NCBI GenBank assembly: GCA_964625835.1
Contig: CAZVES010000146.1
Coordinates: forward strand, 1 to 5,765
From: UBA5336 sp964625835
Lineage (GTDB): Bacteria > Pseudomonadota > Alphaproteobacteria > Caulobacterales > Hyphomonadaceae
Length of the DNA: 5,765 bases
Reading direction: 5' to 3'
The position numbers and the translations under genes were made by a program. Positions 1-5,765 of this stretch are shown piece after piece. The notes below the pieces were generated by a model. That model worked only from the letters and a program-made list of their open reading frames with translations. It searched no databases and was not told the origin of the DNA. Each line of letters begins with the position of its first letter. The stretch's first letter is position 1.

Positions 1-397
1 CAGCGCGCGCCCGCTGGATTTCGGCCACTGGGCTGCGCACAAGCTGGAATCGATTACGCATCACCACCTGCGCCACGGCGAGGCCGTCGCCATCGGCATC
101 GCGCTCGACACGCGCTATTCCGTGCGCGCGGGGCTGTTGCCCGAAGGCGAGGAGACCCGCGTCTGCTTCCTGCTGGAGCATCTCGGCTTCAAGCTGTGGC
201 ACCCGGCGCTGCGCAAGACCGACGCCAGCGGCAATCTGGCGGTGCTGCGGGGCCTGCAAGAGTTTCGCGAGCATCTCGGCGGCGCGTTGACCGTCACCAT
301 GCTCGGCGCGATCGGGACCGGCGTGGACGTTCACGAGATCGCCGAGGACAAGGTGCTTGAGGCTATCGACTGGCTGGAAAAGCGAAGGGAAGCGTGA
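1..397 (+). CDS. eboD: EboD, 3-dehydroquinate-synthase-like sugar-phosphate cyclase (C-terminal part, 5' end outside window)
   Basis: The first complete codon begins at base 2 and the frame runs 131 residues to a TGA at 395-397. Members of this superfamily are usually about 350-400 residues, so roughly the last third is visible. It carries the C-terminal metal-binding region of dehydroquinate synthases: an LDFGHWAAH segment (His at visible residues 9 and 13) and an LRHGEAVAIG segment (His 25). The 16-residue spacing between His 9 and His 25 matches that of the two zinc-binding histidines in fungal dehydroquinate synthase. The third ligand, a Glu, lies in the missing N-terminal part. Family knowledge: such enzymes use NAD and zinc to cyclise a seven-carbon sugar phosphate in the cytoplasm. 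The neighbours identify it as EboD rather than shikimate-pathway AroB; its true substrate is not known. Its stop overlaps the eboE start, so the two are probably translated together. Confidence 0.88.
   Translation, partial: SARPLDFGHWAAHKLESITHHHLRHGEAVAIGIALDTRYSVRAGLLPEGEETRVCFLLEHLGFKLWHPALRKTDASGNLAVLRGLQEFREHLGGALTVTMLGAIGTGVDVHEIAEDKVLEAIDWLEKRREA
385..390 (+). promoter_or_regulatory. Ribosome binding site of eboE
   Basis: AAGGGA lies inside the last codons of eboD and ends six bases before the ATG at 397. It favours ATG 397 over the in-frame GTG at 394, from which the spacing would be only three bases. Confidence 0.6.
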
Positions 398-1584
398 TGC
401 GCTTGCCGGGAGACCTTGGTTGCCTGACCTACTGCACGAACATCCACCCCGGCGAAAGCTGGCCGGAAACGCGGCGGGCGGTCGCCGAGCGCGTGACGCA
501 GGTGAAGCAGCGCGTTGGCCCTGACAAACCGTTCGGCGTGGGCCTGCGCCTTTCCGCGCGGGCAGCCGAAGCGCTTGCCACGCCGGAGCACCTCGACGAC
601 TTCGCGGCGCTTCTTGCGCAGAACGGTCTTTATGTTTTCACGGTCAACGGCTTCCCCTATGGGCCGTTTCACGACACCATCGTGAAGGCCAATGTCTACG
701 AACCGAGTTGGGCTAAAAGCGCGCGGCTCGACTACACGAACCGGCTGGCCGATCTGCTCGCGCGGCTGCTGCCTGACGGCATGGCGGGGAGCATTAGCAC
801 CGTGCCGTGCGCGTTCCGCCCGGTCGGGCGCGGCCGGGAAGAGCCGATGCGCGCGCACCTGCTGCGCCATGCCGCCCACCTGCACCAAATTGCTGAGGAG
901 ACCGGAAAGCATATCGCGCTGGCGCTGGAGCCGGAGCCGCATTGCTATCTCGAGACGACCGCCGAAGCCGTCGCCTTCTTTCAGGACTGGCTGTTGAACC
1001 CGGACTCTATCCGGCGCATGAGCGATCTCACCGGCCTGTCTCCGGCGCAGTCGGAAGAGGCGCTGCGGCGGCATCTCGGCGTCTGTCTTGATGTCTGCCA
1101 CGCCGCCGTCGAATACGAAGGGCCGACGGAGTCGGTCGCGGCGCTGCGCGGCGCAGGCATCGCGGTCCCCAAGCTCCAACTCAGCGCGGCGCTGCATCTG
1201 CGGCGCGTAACGCCCGAGACGCTTGAGCGGCTGCGTGCTTTCGACGAGGCGACCTATCTGCATCAGGTCGTGGCGCGTAAGGGTGAGACGCTGGAGCGGT
1301 TCCTCGACCTGCCGGATGCTTTCGCCGCCGCTGGGACGAAGAGCTACGACGAATGGCGCGTTCATTTCCACGTGCCGCTGTTCCTGGCCGAACTGGAGCA
1401 TTTCAGCACGACGCAACACATCCTCGCCGACTTTCTCGACCTGCACCGGCAGGCGCCGATCTCCGATCACCTCGAAGTCGAAACCTACACCTGGGATGTC
1501 CTGCCGCCCGACCTGCGTGATGTGCCGGTCGAAGACGCCATCGCGCGGGAGCTGTCCTGGGTCACGAGCCGGCTGGGCGTTTGA
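397..1584 (+). CDS. eboE: EboE, xylose-isomerase-like TIM-barrel protein (metabolite traffic protein EboE)
   Basis: This 395-residue protein starts at ATG 397, one codon after a possible GTG at 394. The N-terminus reads LTYCTNIHPGESW (residues 10-22), a strong signature of EboE. The rest fits an AP-endonuclease-2/xylose-isomerase-type TIM barrel: NGFPYGPFH (84-92), LALEPEPHCYLE (175-186, candidate metal ligand Glu178), GVCLDVCHAAVEYE (228-241, Asp232 and His235), KLQLSAALH (259-267), RVHFHVPLF (321-329, His323 and His325) and VETYTWDVLP (361-370, Glu362). These acidic and His residues sit where divalent-metal ligands usually lie in this fold. It has no signal peptide or membrane segment, so it should be cytoplasmic. 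The reaction is unknown; an isomerase or epimerase acting on a sugar or cyclitol is plausible by fold. It overlaps eboD and eboC by one base each (TGATG), pointing to one transcript and coupled translation. Confidence 0.93.
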   Translation: MRLPGDLGCLTYCTNIHPGESWPETRRAVAERVTQVKQRVGPDKPFGVGLRLSARAAEALATPEHLDDFAALLAQNGLYVFTVNGFPYGPFHDTIVKANVYEPSWAKSARLDYTNRLADLLARLLPDGMAGSISTVPCAFRPVGRGREEPMRAHLLRHAAHLHQIAEETGKHIALALEPEPHCYLETTAEAVAFFQDWLLNPDSIRRMSDLTGLSPAQSEEALRRHLGVCLDVCHAAVEYEGPTESVAALRGAGIAVPKLQLSAALHLRRVTPETLERLRAFDEATYLHQVVARKGETLERFLDLPDAFAAAGTKSYDEWRVHFHVPLFLAELEHFSTTQHILADFLDLHRQAPISDHLEVETYTWDVLPPDLRDVPVEDAIARELSWVTSRLGV

Positions 1585-2453
1585 TGCTGCGCACGCTGTT
1601 GGTGCTGGGCCGGGTCTCGAACCTGCCGACGGTCTGGACGAACCTGCTGGCCGGGGCCGTGCTGGGCGTGGCTTTCGCGGTCGAACCGGCGCGGTTCGTT
1701 GCGCCCAACATCCCGACGATGTTGCTGCTGATCGTGGCGGTGTCGCTGCACTACACCGGCGGCATGTTCCTGAACGACGCGTTTGATGCTCAGATTGACG
1801 CGGCGCAGCGCGCGAACCGGCCCATACCGACCGGCCAGATCAGCCGCGGGACCGTGTTCCTGCTCGGCGGCGGGCAGCTTCTCGCCGGCGTGCTGGTGTT
1901 GTTCGCTGTGAGCGCGGTAGCGGGCTGGCTCGGCGTCGCGCTCGCCGGGGCCATCCTGCTCTATGACTGGCTGCACAAGCGCACGGAGCTCGCGCCTGTC
2001 ATCATGGGGGCCTGCCGGTTCCTGGTGTATCTGATCGCGGCTGGCGCGGTCGCCAGGCCGACGCTCGCGCCGGTTCTGCTGGCCGCGCTCGGCCTATGGG
2101 CCTACACGGCTGGCCTGACATACGCGGCGAAGCAGGAGGCGCTGAACCAGATGGGCAGTCTGTGGCCGCTGGCTTTACTTGCCGCCCCTGTCGTGATCGC
2201 CGTGCCGCTGTCGGGTGGGAAGATCGTTCCGCTGGTCATTCTCGCGGCTTTCGCCGTCTGGGCGGCGCTGGCGGTCCGCCGGTTCCTGCGGCGCGCGCCG
2301 GGTGACGTGCCGAAGGGCGTGGTCAACCTGATCGCCGGGATGGCGCTTTACGATGCGGCGCTCGTTGGCATCTTCTCCTTGGAACTGGCGGCGCTCGCGC
2401 TCGCGGGCTTTCTGCTCACGCTCGCCTTCCAGCGGGTCATCCCCGGCACCTGA
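1584..2453 (+). CDS. eboC: EboC, UbiA-family membrane prenyltransferase
   Basis: This 289-residue protein starts at ATG 1584, whose A is the last base of the eboE stop codon; a TTG one codon earlier is less likely. It is strongly hydrophobic, with about eight or nine membrane segments by eye (for example near residues 44-58, 91-110, 113-127, 161-178, 192-209, 214-231 and 262-282). NDAFDAQID (64-72) followed by Arg76 and RPIP (79-82) is the first Asp-rich motif of UbiA enzymes, which binds the prenyl diphosphate through magnesium. LYDWLHK (126-132) and GACR (142-145) also fit the family. The second Asp-rich motif is not evident: the expected region reads YAAKQEALN (180-188), with one Glu. Family knowledge: UbiA enzymes transfer an isoprenoid chain to a ring acceptor in the inner membrane. 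The acceptor here is unknown; the product of EboD/EboE is a reasonable guess. I see no clear Shine-Dalgarno sequence, so translation may depend on coupling to eboE. Confidence 0.92.
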   Translation: MLRTLLVLGRVSNLPTVWTNLLAGAVLGVAFAVEPARFVAPNIPTMLLLIVAVSLHYTGGMFLNDAFDAQIDAAQRANRPIPTGQISRGTVFLLGGGQLLAGVLVLFAVSAVAGWLGVALAGAILLYDWLHKRTELAPVIMGACRFLVYLIAAGAVARPTLAPVLLAALGLWAYTAGLTYAAKQEALNQMGSLWPLALLAAPVVIAVPLSGGKIVPLVILAAFAVWAALAVRRFLRRAPGDVPKGVVNLIAGMALYDAALVGIFSLELAALALAGFLLTLAFQRVIPGT

Positions 2454-2467
2454 TCTAGGACGCGGGG
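2441..2467. terminator. Imperfect palindrome between the convergent eboC and eboF stops, possible weak bidirectional terminator
   Basis: CCCCG at 2441-2445 pairs with CGGGG at 2463-2467. After a symmetric three-by-three internal loop, CCT at 2449-2451 pairs with AGG at 2457-2459. The centre is base 2454, the only base between the two stop codons. Neither side has a U-tract, so it is not a standard intrinsic terminator; it may hinder polymerase or protect the 3' ends, or be chance in GC-rich DNA. Confidence 0.3.
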
Positions 2468-3846
2468 CGGAAAACGTGATCGAGCACAAGCTGCTTGAAG
2501 CCCGTCGCTTCGACGTCACCCTCGGGCAGCAGATCGGGCTGCGAACTCATCACCAGCGGCCCTTCCTCCGGCTTTTTTGGCAACCGGCCATGCGATCCCC
2601 TGACGAGTTGCGTATCCTTAAGCGAAATCACGTCGAGCAACTGCCGGAAACCCAGCTTGCGCAGACCCAGCCGCCAACCCACTGCCAGCTTCGGCCATTT
2701 GATCGCCGGGTCGATGAACAACTCGACTGGATCGTAGCCAGGTTTGCGGTGAATATCGACGGTGCGGGCGAAGTCCGGCGCGCGGTCGTCATCCAGCCAG
2801 TAGTAATAGCTGAACCAGCGGTCCGGCGCGGCGATGGCCACAAGTTCGCCCGAGCGGGGATGGTCCAGCCCGTAGGCGCGCTTGCCCTCCTCGTCCAGCA
2901 CCTGCTCGACGCCTTCCAGCCGCTCGATCACCGCGCGAACCTCCGGGATCCGTTCAGCGTTGCGCACATACACATGCGCAATCTGGTGATCCGCCATCGC
3001 GAAGGCTTCCGAGGCGCCGGCGTCGAAGACCTCCCGCTCCATCTCCGCGCGCCAGGCGATCATTCCGGCGTCGCGCAGCGCCCGGTTGATGTGCACCGCA
3101 TCCCATGCTGGCGTGATGCCGTATTCGGAAACGACGATGATCCGCCGGCCCTGCCGCTCGGCCGCTTCCATCAACCTACCGCAGACCGCATCGACTTCCC
3201 GGAGATCGGCTTGCAGCCGCGGATGAGACAGGTCCGGGCCGAGCCGTTGCAGGTTGTAGTCGAGATGCGGCAGGTAGGTCAGCGTGAGCGTTGGCTGGCG
3301 CGTCTCCATCACGTGGATAGTCGCATCGCCGATCCACTCACTCGACGAGATGTCCGTCGCCGGCCCCCAAAACTTGAACAGCGGGAACATGCCGAGCTTT
3401 TCGTTCAACTCGTCGCGCAGGGATTGCGGCTGCGCCCAGTGATCCGGAATCTTGCGGCCATCGGCGGGGTACATTGGCCGGGGCGTCGCGCTCCAGTCCG
3501 CGCTGGAGTACATGTTGTACCACCAGAACATCTTGGCGCAGGTGAAGTTCGGGTCGCGCTTCTTCCCCGCCTCCCAGATCTTTTCGCCGGCAATCAGCCG
3601 CTCGGGCTGGCGCCAGAGCAACACCTCGGCCAGGTCGCGGAAATACCAGCCATTGGCCACCGCACCGTGCCCGGAAGGCGGCAAGCCGGTCATCAGGGTG
3701 GACTGGACGCTACAGGTCAAGGCGGGCAGCACGGGCTTCATCGGGCGCATCCCGCCCTGGCTGGCAAGCCGCGACAGGTTGGGCGTGTGCTCGCCGACCA
3801 GGTCGGGGGACAAGCCCACAACGAGAATGACGAGTGTCGGCGTCAT
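2455..3846 (-). CDS. eboF: EboF, alkaline phosphatase / nucleotide pyrophosphatase superfamily protein
   Basis: I chose the ATG at 3844-3846, which gives 463 residues beginning MTPTLVILVVGLSPDL and places the first beta strand at the N-terminus as the superfamily requires. The frame stays open to a TTG at 3979-3981, but the added 45 residues look like translated leader. The fold is shown by the nucleophile region LPALTCSVQSTLMTG (39-53, Thr44), SGHGAVANGWYF (58-69), YLPHLDYNLQRLGPD (191-205), VVSEYGITP (238-246), ADHQIAHVYV (285-294) and LDHPRSGELV (327-336, His329). Compared by eye with nucleotide pyrophosphatases, Thr44, Asp196 and His329 are kept, but the first metal Asp is Val10, the His after Asp196 is Gln200 and the Asp-His pair is Glu241-Tyr242. 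Members normally hydrolyse phosphate mono- or diesters; activity here is uncertain. No signal peptide is evident, so it is probably cytoplasmic. It lies opposite all other ebo genes, convergent with eboC and divergent from eboA. GGGG six bases before the ATG is a possible weak ribosome binding site. Confidence 0.9.
   Translation of the reverse strand: MTPTLVILVVGLSPDLVGEHTPNLSRLASQGGMRPMKPVLPALTCSVQSTLMTGLPPSGHGAVANGWYFRDLAEVLLWRQPERLIAGEKIWEAGKKRDPNFTCAKMFWWYNMYSSADWSATPRPMYPADGRKIPDHWAQPQSLRDELNEKLGMFPLFKFWGPATDISSSEWIGDATIHVMETRQPTLTLTYLPHLDYNLQRLGPDLSHPRLQADLREVDAVCGRLMEAAERQGRRIIVVSEYGITPAWDAVHINRALRDAGMIAWRAEMEREVFDAGASEAFAMADHQIAHVYVRNAERIPEVRAVIERLEGVEQVLDEEGKRAYGLDHPRSGELVAIAAPDRWFSYYYWLDDDRAPDFARTVDIHRKPGYDPVELFIDPAIKWPKLAVGWRLGLRKLGFRQLLDVISLKDTQLVRGSHGRLPKKPEEGPLVMSSQPDLLPEGDVEATGFKQLVLDHVFRPAS
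2555..2578 (+). terminator. Possible intrinsic terminator for the eboDEC transcript, inside the 3' part of eboF
   Basis: On the plus strand AGCGG (2555-2559) can pair with CCGGCT (2568-2573), leaving G2570 bulged and an 8-base loop, followed directly by five Ts (2574-2578). It lies about 100 bases past the eboC stop. The T run is also explained by two Lys codons of eboF on the other strand, and the stem is short, so this is tentative. Confidence 0.2.
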
Positions 3847-3980
3847 GATTGCCCCGTTGGTTGCGATTGCCGTGATGGACCCTTCACAAGCCCGGACCGA
3901 TTGGATACCGTCCTCGTAGGGAGGCTTAACGGGAATGGATTTGCGAAGCAACGCTCCGCCCGCACCAACAAAAAGAGCCA
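3847..3980. promoter_or_regulatory. Divergent intergenic region between eboF and eboA, probable promoters for both directions
   Basis: These 134 bases separate the start codons of eboF (leftward) and eboA (rightward) and are the only non-coding stretch of any size. Because the two genes diverge, at least one promoter in each direction is expected here unless eboA is read from upstream. No strong sigma-70 promoter stands out. Going right, TTGGAT (3901-3906) followed 18 bases later by CTTAAC (3925-3930) is a weak match only. Small repeats are present: GATTGCC at 3847-3853 and again at 3865-3871, and TTGC-GAA-GCAA at 3941-3951. I find no riboswitch or RNA gene in it. Confidence 0.45.
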
Positions 3981-4853
3981 ATGATGACAGCGCTTGAGTT
4001 GATGGAAGAGTGGCTCAGGCGTCAGCTTCCGCCCGAGCGGTGCCAATGGCTGGGCGACCGCAATGCCTCAGGCGCGGCCACGCCGGAAAAAGATCTCTTC
4101 ATCACGCTCGGGCTGATCCCGCGCAAGCTGGGCAAGGCCGACCTCGAACTCACGGCGGAGGATCTGGCGGCTGCGGAGCGGGCCGCCCCGGGCTGGTCGC
4201 CGCAGGGCTGGAGCGTGGACGGGACGGCGCGTGTTGTCACCCTGCTGCGGACCATCGCCAGCCGCAACGACTTTCCCGAGCGGTTCCGCCAGCTTTGCCG
4301 CACCGCCGACGTCGCAGAGGCCATCGCGTTCTATCGCGGCCTGGTCCTCTACCCGGCCCCCGAAGCACTGGAGCCGCAGGCCGCCGAAGGCGTGCGCTCC
4401 AACATCCGCGCGATCTTCGAGGCCGTGGCGCACAACAACCCGTATCCGCGCCGCCATTTCGACCAGCACCGCTGGAACCAGATGGTGCTGAAGGCGCTGT
4501 TCGTGGACAGCTGGCTGTACCCGATCCAGGGACTGGACGAGCGGGCAAACGCCGAATTGGCCGGGATGCTGCGTGACTACGCGCATGAACGATGGGCGGC
4601 CGGGCGACCCGTCTCGCCGGAGCTTTGGCGCTGTGTCGGGCCTTTCGCGCAAGACCAGGCGGCGATCGCTGATCTGGATCAGGCCGCGCGGAGCAGCGAT
4701 TTGAACCAGCGGGCCGCCGCTGCGCTGGCGCTGAGCATGAGCCCGTCGCCGCTGGCGGCCGAGCGCCTTGCCGCGATGCCGGACCTCGCTACGCAGATCG
4801 CTGATGGGACGCTGAGCTGGGACGTCTTGAGCGCGCGTCTGGACGCTGCGTGA
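3981..4853 (+). CDS. eboA: EboA, helical protein of unknown activity (EboA domain)
   Basis: The protein has 290 residues from ATG 3981, or 289 from the adjacent ATG 3984, whose spacing from a weak AAAGAG (3972-3977) is better. The clearest family mark is AVAHNNPYPRRHFDQHRWNQ (148-167) followed by MVLKALFV (168-175); the NPYP...FD...WNQMVLKALF pattern is typical of EboA. Other recognisable parts are ITLGLIPRKLG (41-51) and FYRGLVLYPAPEAL (117-130) followed by EGVRSNIRAIFEAVA (136-150). Residues 185-290 are Ala-rich and look wholly helical, similar to HEAT/ARM-like repeats, for example around QRAAAALALSMSP (243-255). No catalytic motif, signal peptide or membrane segment is visible. An adaptor or scaffold role for other Ebo proteins is possible but is inference from the helical character. 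It is the first gene of a rightward pair with eboB, 16 bases downstream. Confidence 0.92.
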   Translation: MMTALELMEEWLRRQLPPERCQWLGDRNASGAATPEKDLFITLGLIPRKLGKADLELTAEDLAAAERAAPGWSPQGWSVDGTARVVTLLRTIASRNDFPERFRQLCRTADVAEAIAFYRGLVLYPAPEALEPQAAEGVRSNIRAIFEAVAHNNPYPRRHFDQHRWNQMVLKALFVDSWLYPIQGLDERANAELAGMLRDYAHERWAAGRPVSPELWRCVGPFAQDQAAIADLDQAARSSDLNQRAAAALALSMSPSPLAAERLAAMPDLATQIADGTLSWDVLSARLDAA

Positions 4854-4857
4854 GGAC

Positions 4858-4863
4858 AAGGAA
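4858..4863 (+). promoter_or_regulatory. Ribosome binding site of eboB
   Basis: AAGGAA ends six bases before the ATG at 4870 and sits just after the eboA stop codon. It is the best Shine-Dalgarno match in the window and sets the eboB start. Confidence 0.7.
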
Positions 4864-4869
4864 CTTGCG

Positions 4870-5765
4870 ATGACAACGCCGATGTATATCGATCCGCACG
4901 CGCACATGATCTCGCGCACCACGAACGACTACGAGGCCATGGCCGCCGCCGGGGTCGTCGCCGTGATCGAGCCGGCCTTCTGGATCGGTCAGCCGCGCAC
5001 CTATGTCGGGACCTATATCGACTATCTCTCCACCATCGTTGGCTGGGAACGTTTCCGCGCTGGCCAATTCGGCATCCGGCATTACTGCACGATCGGGCTC
5101 AACTCCAAGGAGGCCAACAACGAAGCACTGGCCGAGCAGGTGATGGAAATCCTGCCCCGCTTCGCGCTGAAGGACGGCGTCGTGGCCATCGGCGAGATCG
5201 GCTATGACGAACAGACCCCGCTGGAGGACAAGTATTTCCGCGCGCAGCTCGAATTGGCCAAGGAACTTGACCTGCCGGTGATGATCCACACGCCGCATCG
5301 CGACAAGAAGCGCGGCACCTCGCGCTCGATGGACGTGGTGGATGAGCATGGCCTTGCGCCGGAGAAGGTCGTCGTCGACCACAACAATGAGGAGACGATC
5401 GCCGAGACGCTGCAGCGCGGGTTCTGGGCGGCGTTCTCGATCTATCCCGGCTCCAAGATGGGCAATGAGCGGATGGTCGAGTTACTGCGCCAGTACGGCG
5501 CGGAGCGGATCATTGTGGACTCGGCCTGCGACTGGGGCGTGTCGGACAGCCTCGCCGTGCCGAAGACTGCGAAGCTGGCCGCCGAGCGTGGCATCCCGCA
5601 GGAGCACATCCACAAGGCGTGTTATGCCAACGCGCTCGCGGCCTATGGCCAGAGCGGGCAGATGTCGGAGGACGACTGGCTGAACCCGCCCGCGATCGAT
5701 CAGCGCACGCTTTATGCCGGGAATTCGATTCTGCGGGGTGGCGCGGAACCGCGGATCGAGGAGCC
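4870..5765 (+). CDS. eboB: EboB, TatD-like metal-dependent hydrolase (3' end outside window)
   Basis: The frame is open from ATG 4870 to the window edge: 298 complete codons and no stop, so the gene is cut on the right. It starts MTTPMYIDPHAHM, where His10 and His12 form the HxH metal motif of the amidohydrolase/TatD fold. Further likely ligands are Glu109 in AIGEIGYDE (106-114), His140 in LPVMIHTPH (135-143), His171 in VVVDHNNEET (167-176) and Asp217 in IIVDSACDWGVSD (214-226). That last motif differs from the ETD motif of ordinary TatD DNases and is what I expect of the EboB branch. There is no signal peptide, so it should act in the cytoplasm. TatD proteins include nucleases and other metal-dependent hydrolases; the substrate here is unknown, and the cluster suggests a small metabolite rather than DNA. 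It follows eboA by 16 bases and is probably co-transcribed with it. Confidence 0.92.
   Translation, partial: MTTPMYIDPHAHMISRTTNDYEAMAAAGVVAVIEPAFWIGQPRTYVGTYIDYLSTIVGWERFRAGQFGIRHYCTIGLNSKEANNEALAEQVMEILPRFALKDGVVAIGEIGYDEQTPLEDKYFRAQLELAKELDLPVMIHTPHRDKKRGTSRSMDVVDEHGLAPEKVVVDHNNEETIAETLQRGFWAAFSIYPGSKMGNERMVELLRQYGAERIIVDSACDWGVSDSLAVPKTAKLAAERGIPQEHIHKACYANALAAYGQSGQMSEDDWLNPPAIDQRTLYAGNSILRGGAEPRIEE

Noticed and set aside
1..397. The possibility that the left-edge gene is shikimate-pathway aroB.
   Set aside because: The metal motifs fit both, but its stop/start overlap with eboE and the full set of other ebo genes favour EboD. The missing N-terminus prevents a firm decision from sequence alone.
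331..1470. A 379-codon open frame on the minus strand opposite eboE.
   Set aside because: It shows the same GC-rich antisense pattern, Arg/Gln/His-rich with no recognisable domain, and lies opposite a strong EboE match.
3847..3981. An N-terminal extension of eboF of 45 codons starting at a TTG next to eboA.
   Set aside because: The added residues have no fold signature, the superfamily normally begins at the beta strand that follows ATG 3846, and the extension would use up the whole divergent promoter region.
2353..3984. A 543-codon open frame on the plus strand spanning all of eboF.
   Set aside because: It is antisense to a clearly recognised EboF. Its translation is rich in Arg, Gln, His and Pro with no family motif, as is usual for the reverse strand of GC-rich genes.
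4068..4922. A 284-codon open frame on the minus strand opposite eboA, and a similar one at 4789-5382 opposite eboB.
   Set aside because: Both are low-complexity Arg-rich shadows of EboA and EboB, which carry clear family motifs in the sense direction.

Overview
The window is a GC-rich, gene-dense bacterial segment. Codon use is dominated by G or C at third positions, the genes overlap or nearly touch, and the proteins read like those of a proteobacterium, most likely an alphaproteobacterium. That placement is an impression from composition and protein style; there is no rRNA or marker gene to confirm it.

Every gene I can support belongs to one known but biochemically unsolved system, the ebo cluster (eboA-eboF, named from the eustigmatophyte bacterial operon). 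Related clusters have been linked to export of the scytonemin monomer to the periplasm in cyanobacteria and to a nematode-repellent trait in Pseudomonas (as the edb locus). All six family members are present, the two outer ones cut by the window edges.

Layout. Positions 1-397 (+) hold the C-terminal part of eboD, a 3-dehydroquinate-synthase-like sugar-phosphate cyclase. Positions 397-1584 (+) are eboE, a xylose-isomerase-like TIM barrel. Positions 1584-2453 (+) are eboC, a UbiA-family membrane prenyltransferase. These three are joined by TGATG stop/start overlaps. Positions 2455-3846 (-) are eboF, an alkaline-phosphatase/nucleotide-pyrophosphatase-superfamily protein that meets eboC tail to tail with one base between the stop codons. 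Positions 3847-3980 form a 134-base divergent intergenic region that probably carries promoters for both directions. Positions 3981-4853 (+) are eboA, an all-helical protein of unknown activity. From 4870 (+) to the right edge is eboB, a TatD-like metal-dependent hydrolase without its stop codon.

How they may work together (inference): EboD would make a cyclic polyol or related ring from a sugar phosphate. EboE and EboB look like metal-dependent TIM-barrel enzymes that could process a soluble intermediate. EboC would attach a polyprenyl or similar lipid tail at the membrane, and EboF resembles enzymes that act on phosphate esters. The product would be a membrane-associated, lipid-modified small molecule, consistent with the link between ebo genes and movement of metabolites across the inner membrane. 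Unusual points are the gene order (D-E-C, inverted F, A-B), the degraded metal-binding set in EboF, the absent second Asp motif in EboC, and an imperfect palindrome centred exactly on the base between the eboC and eboF stop codons.

I see no RNA gene, mobile element, CRISPR array or replication origin. The only stretch without a gene is the 134-base divergent region.
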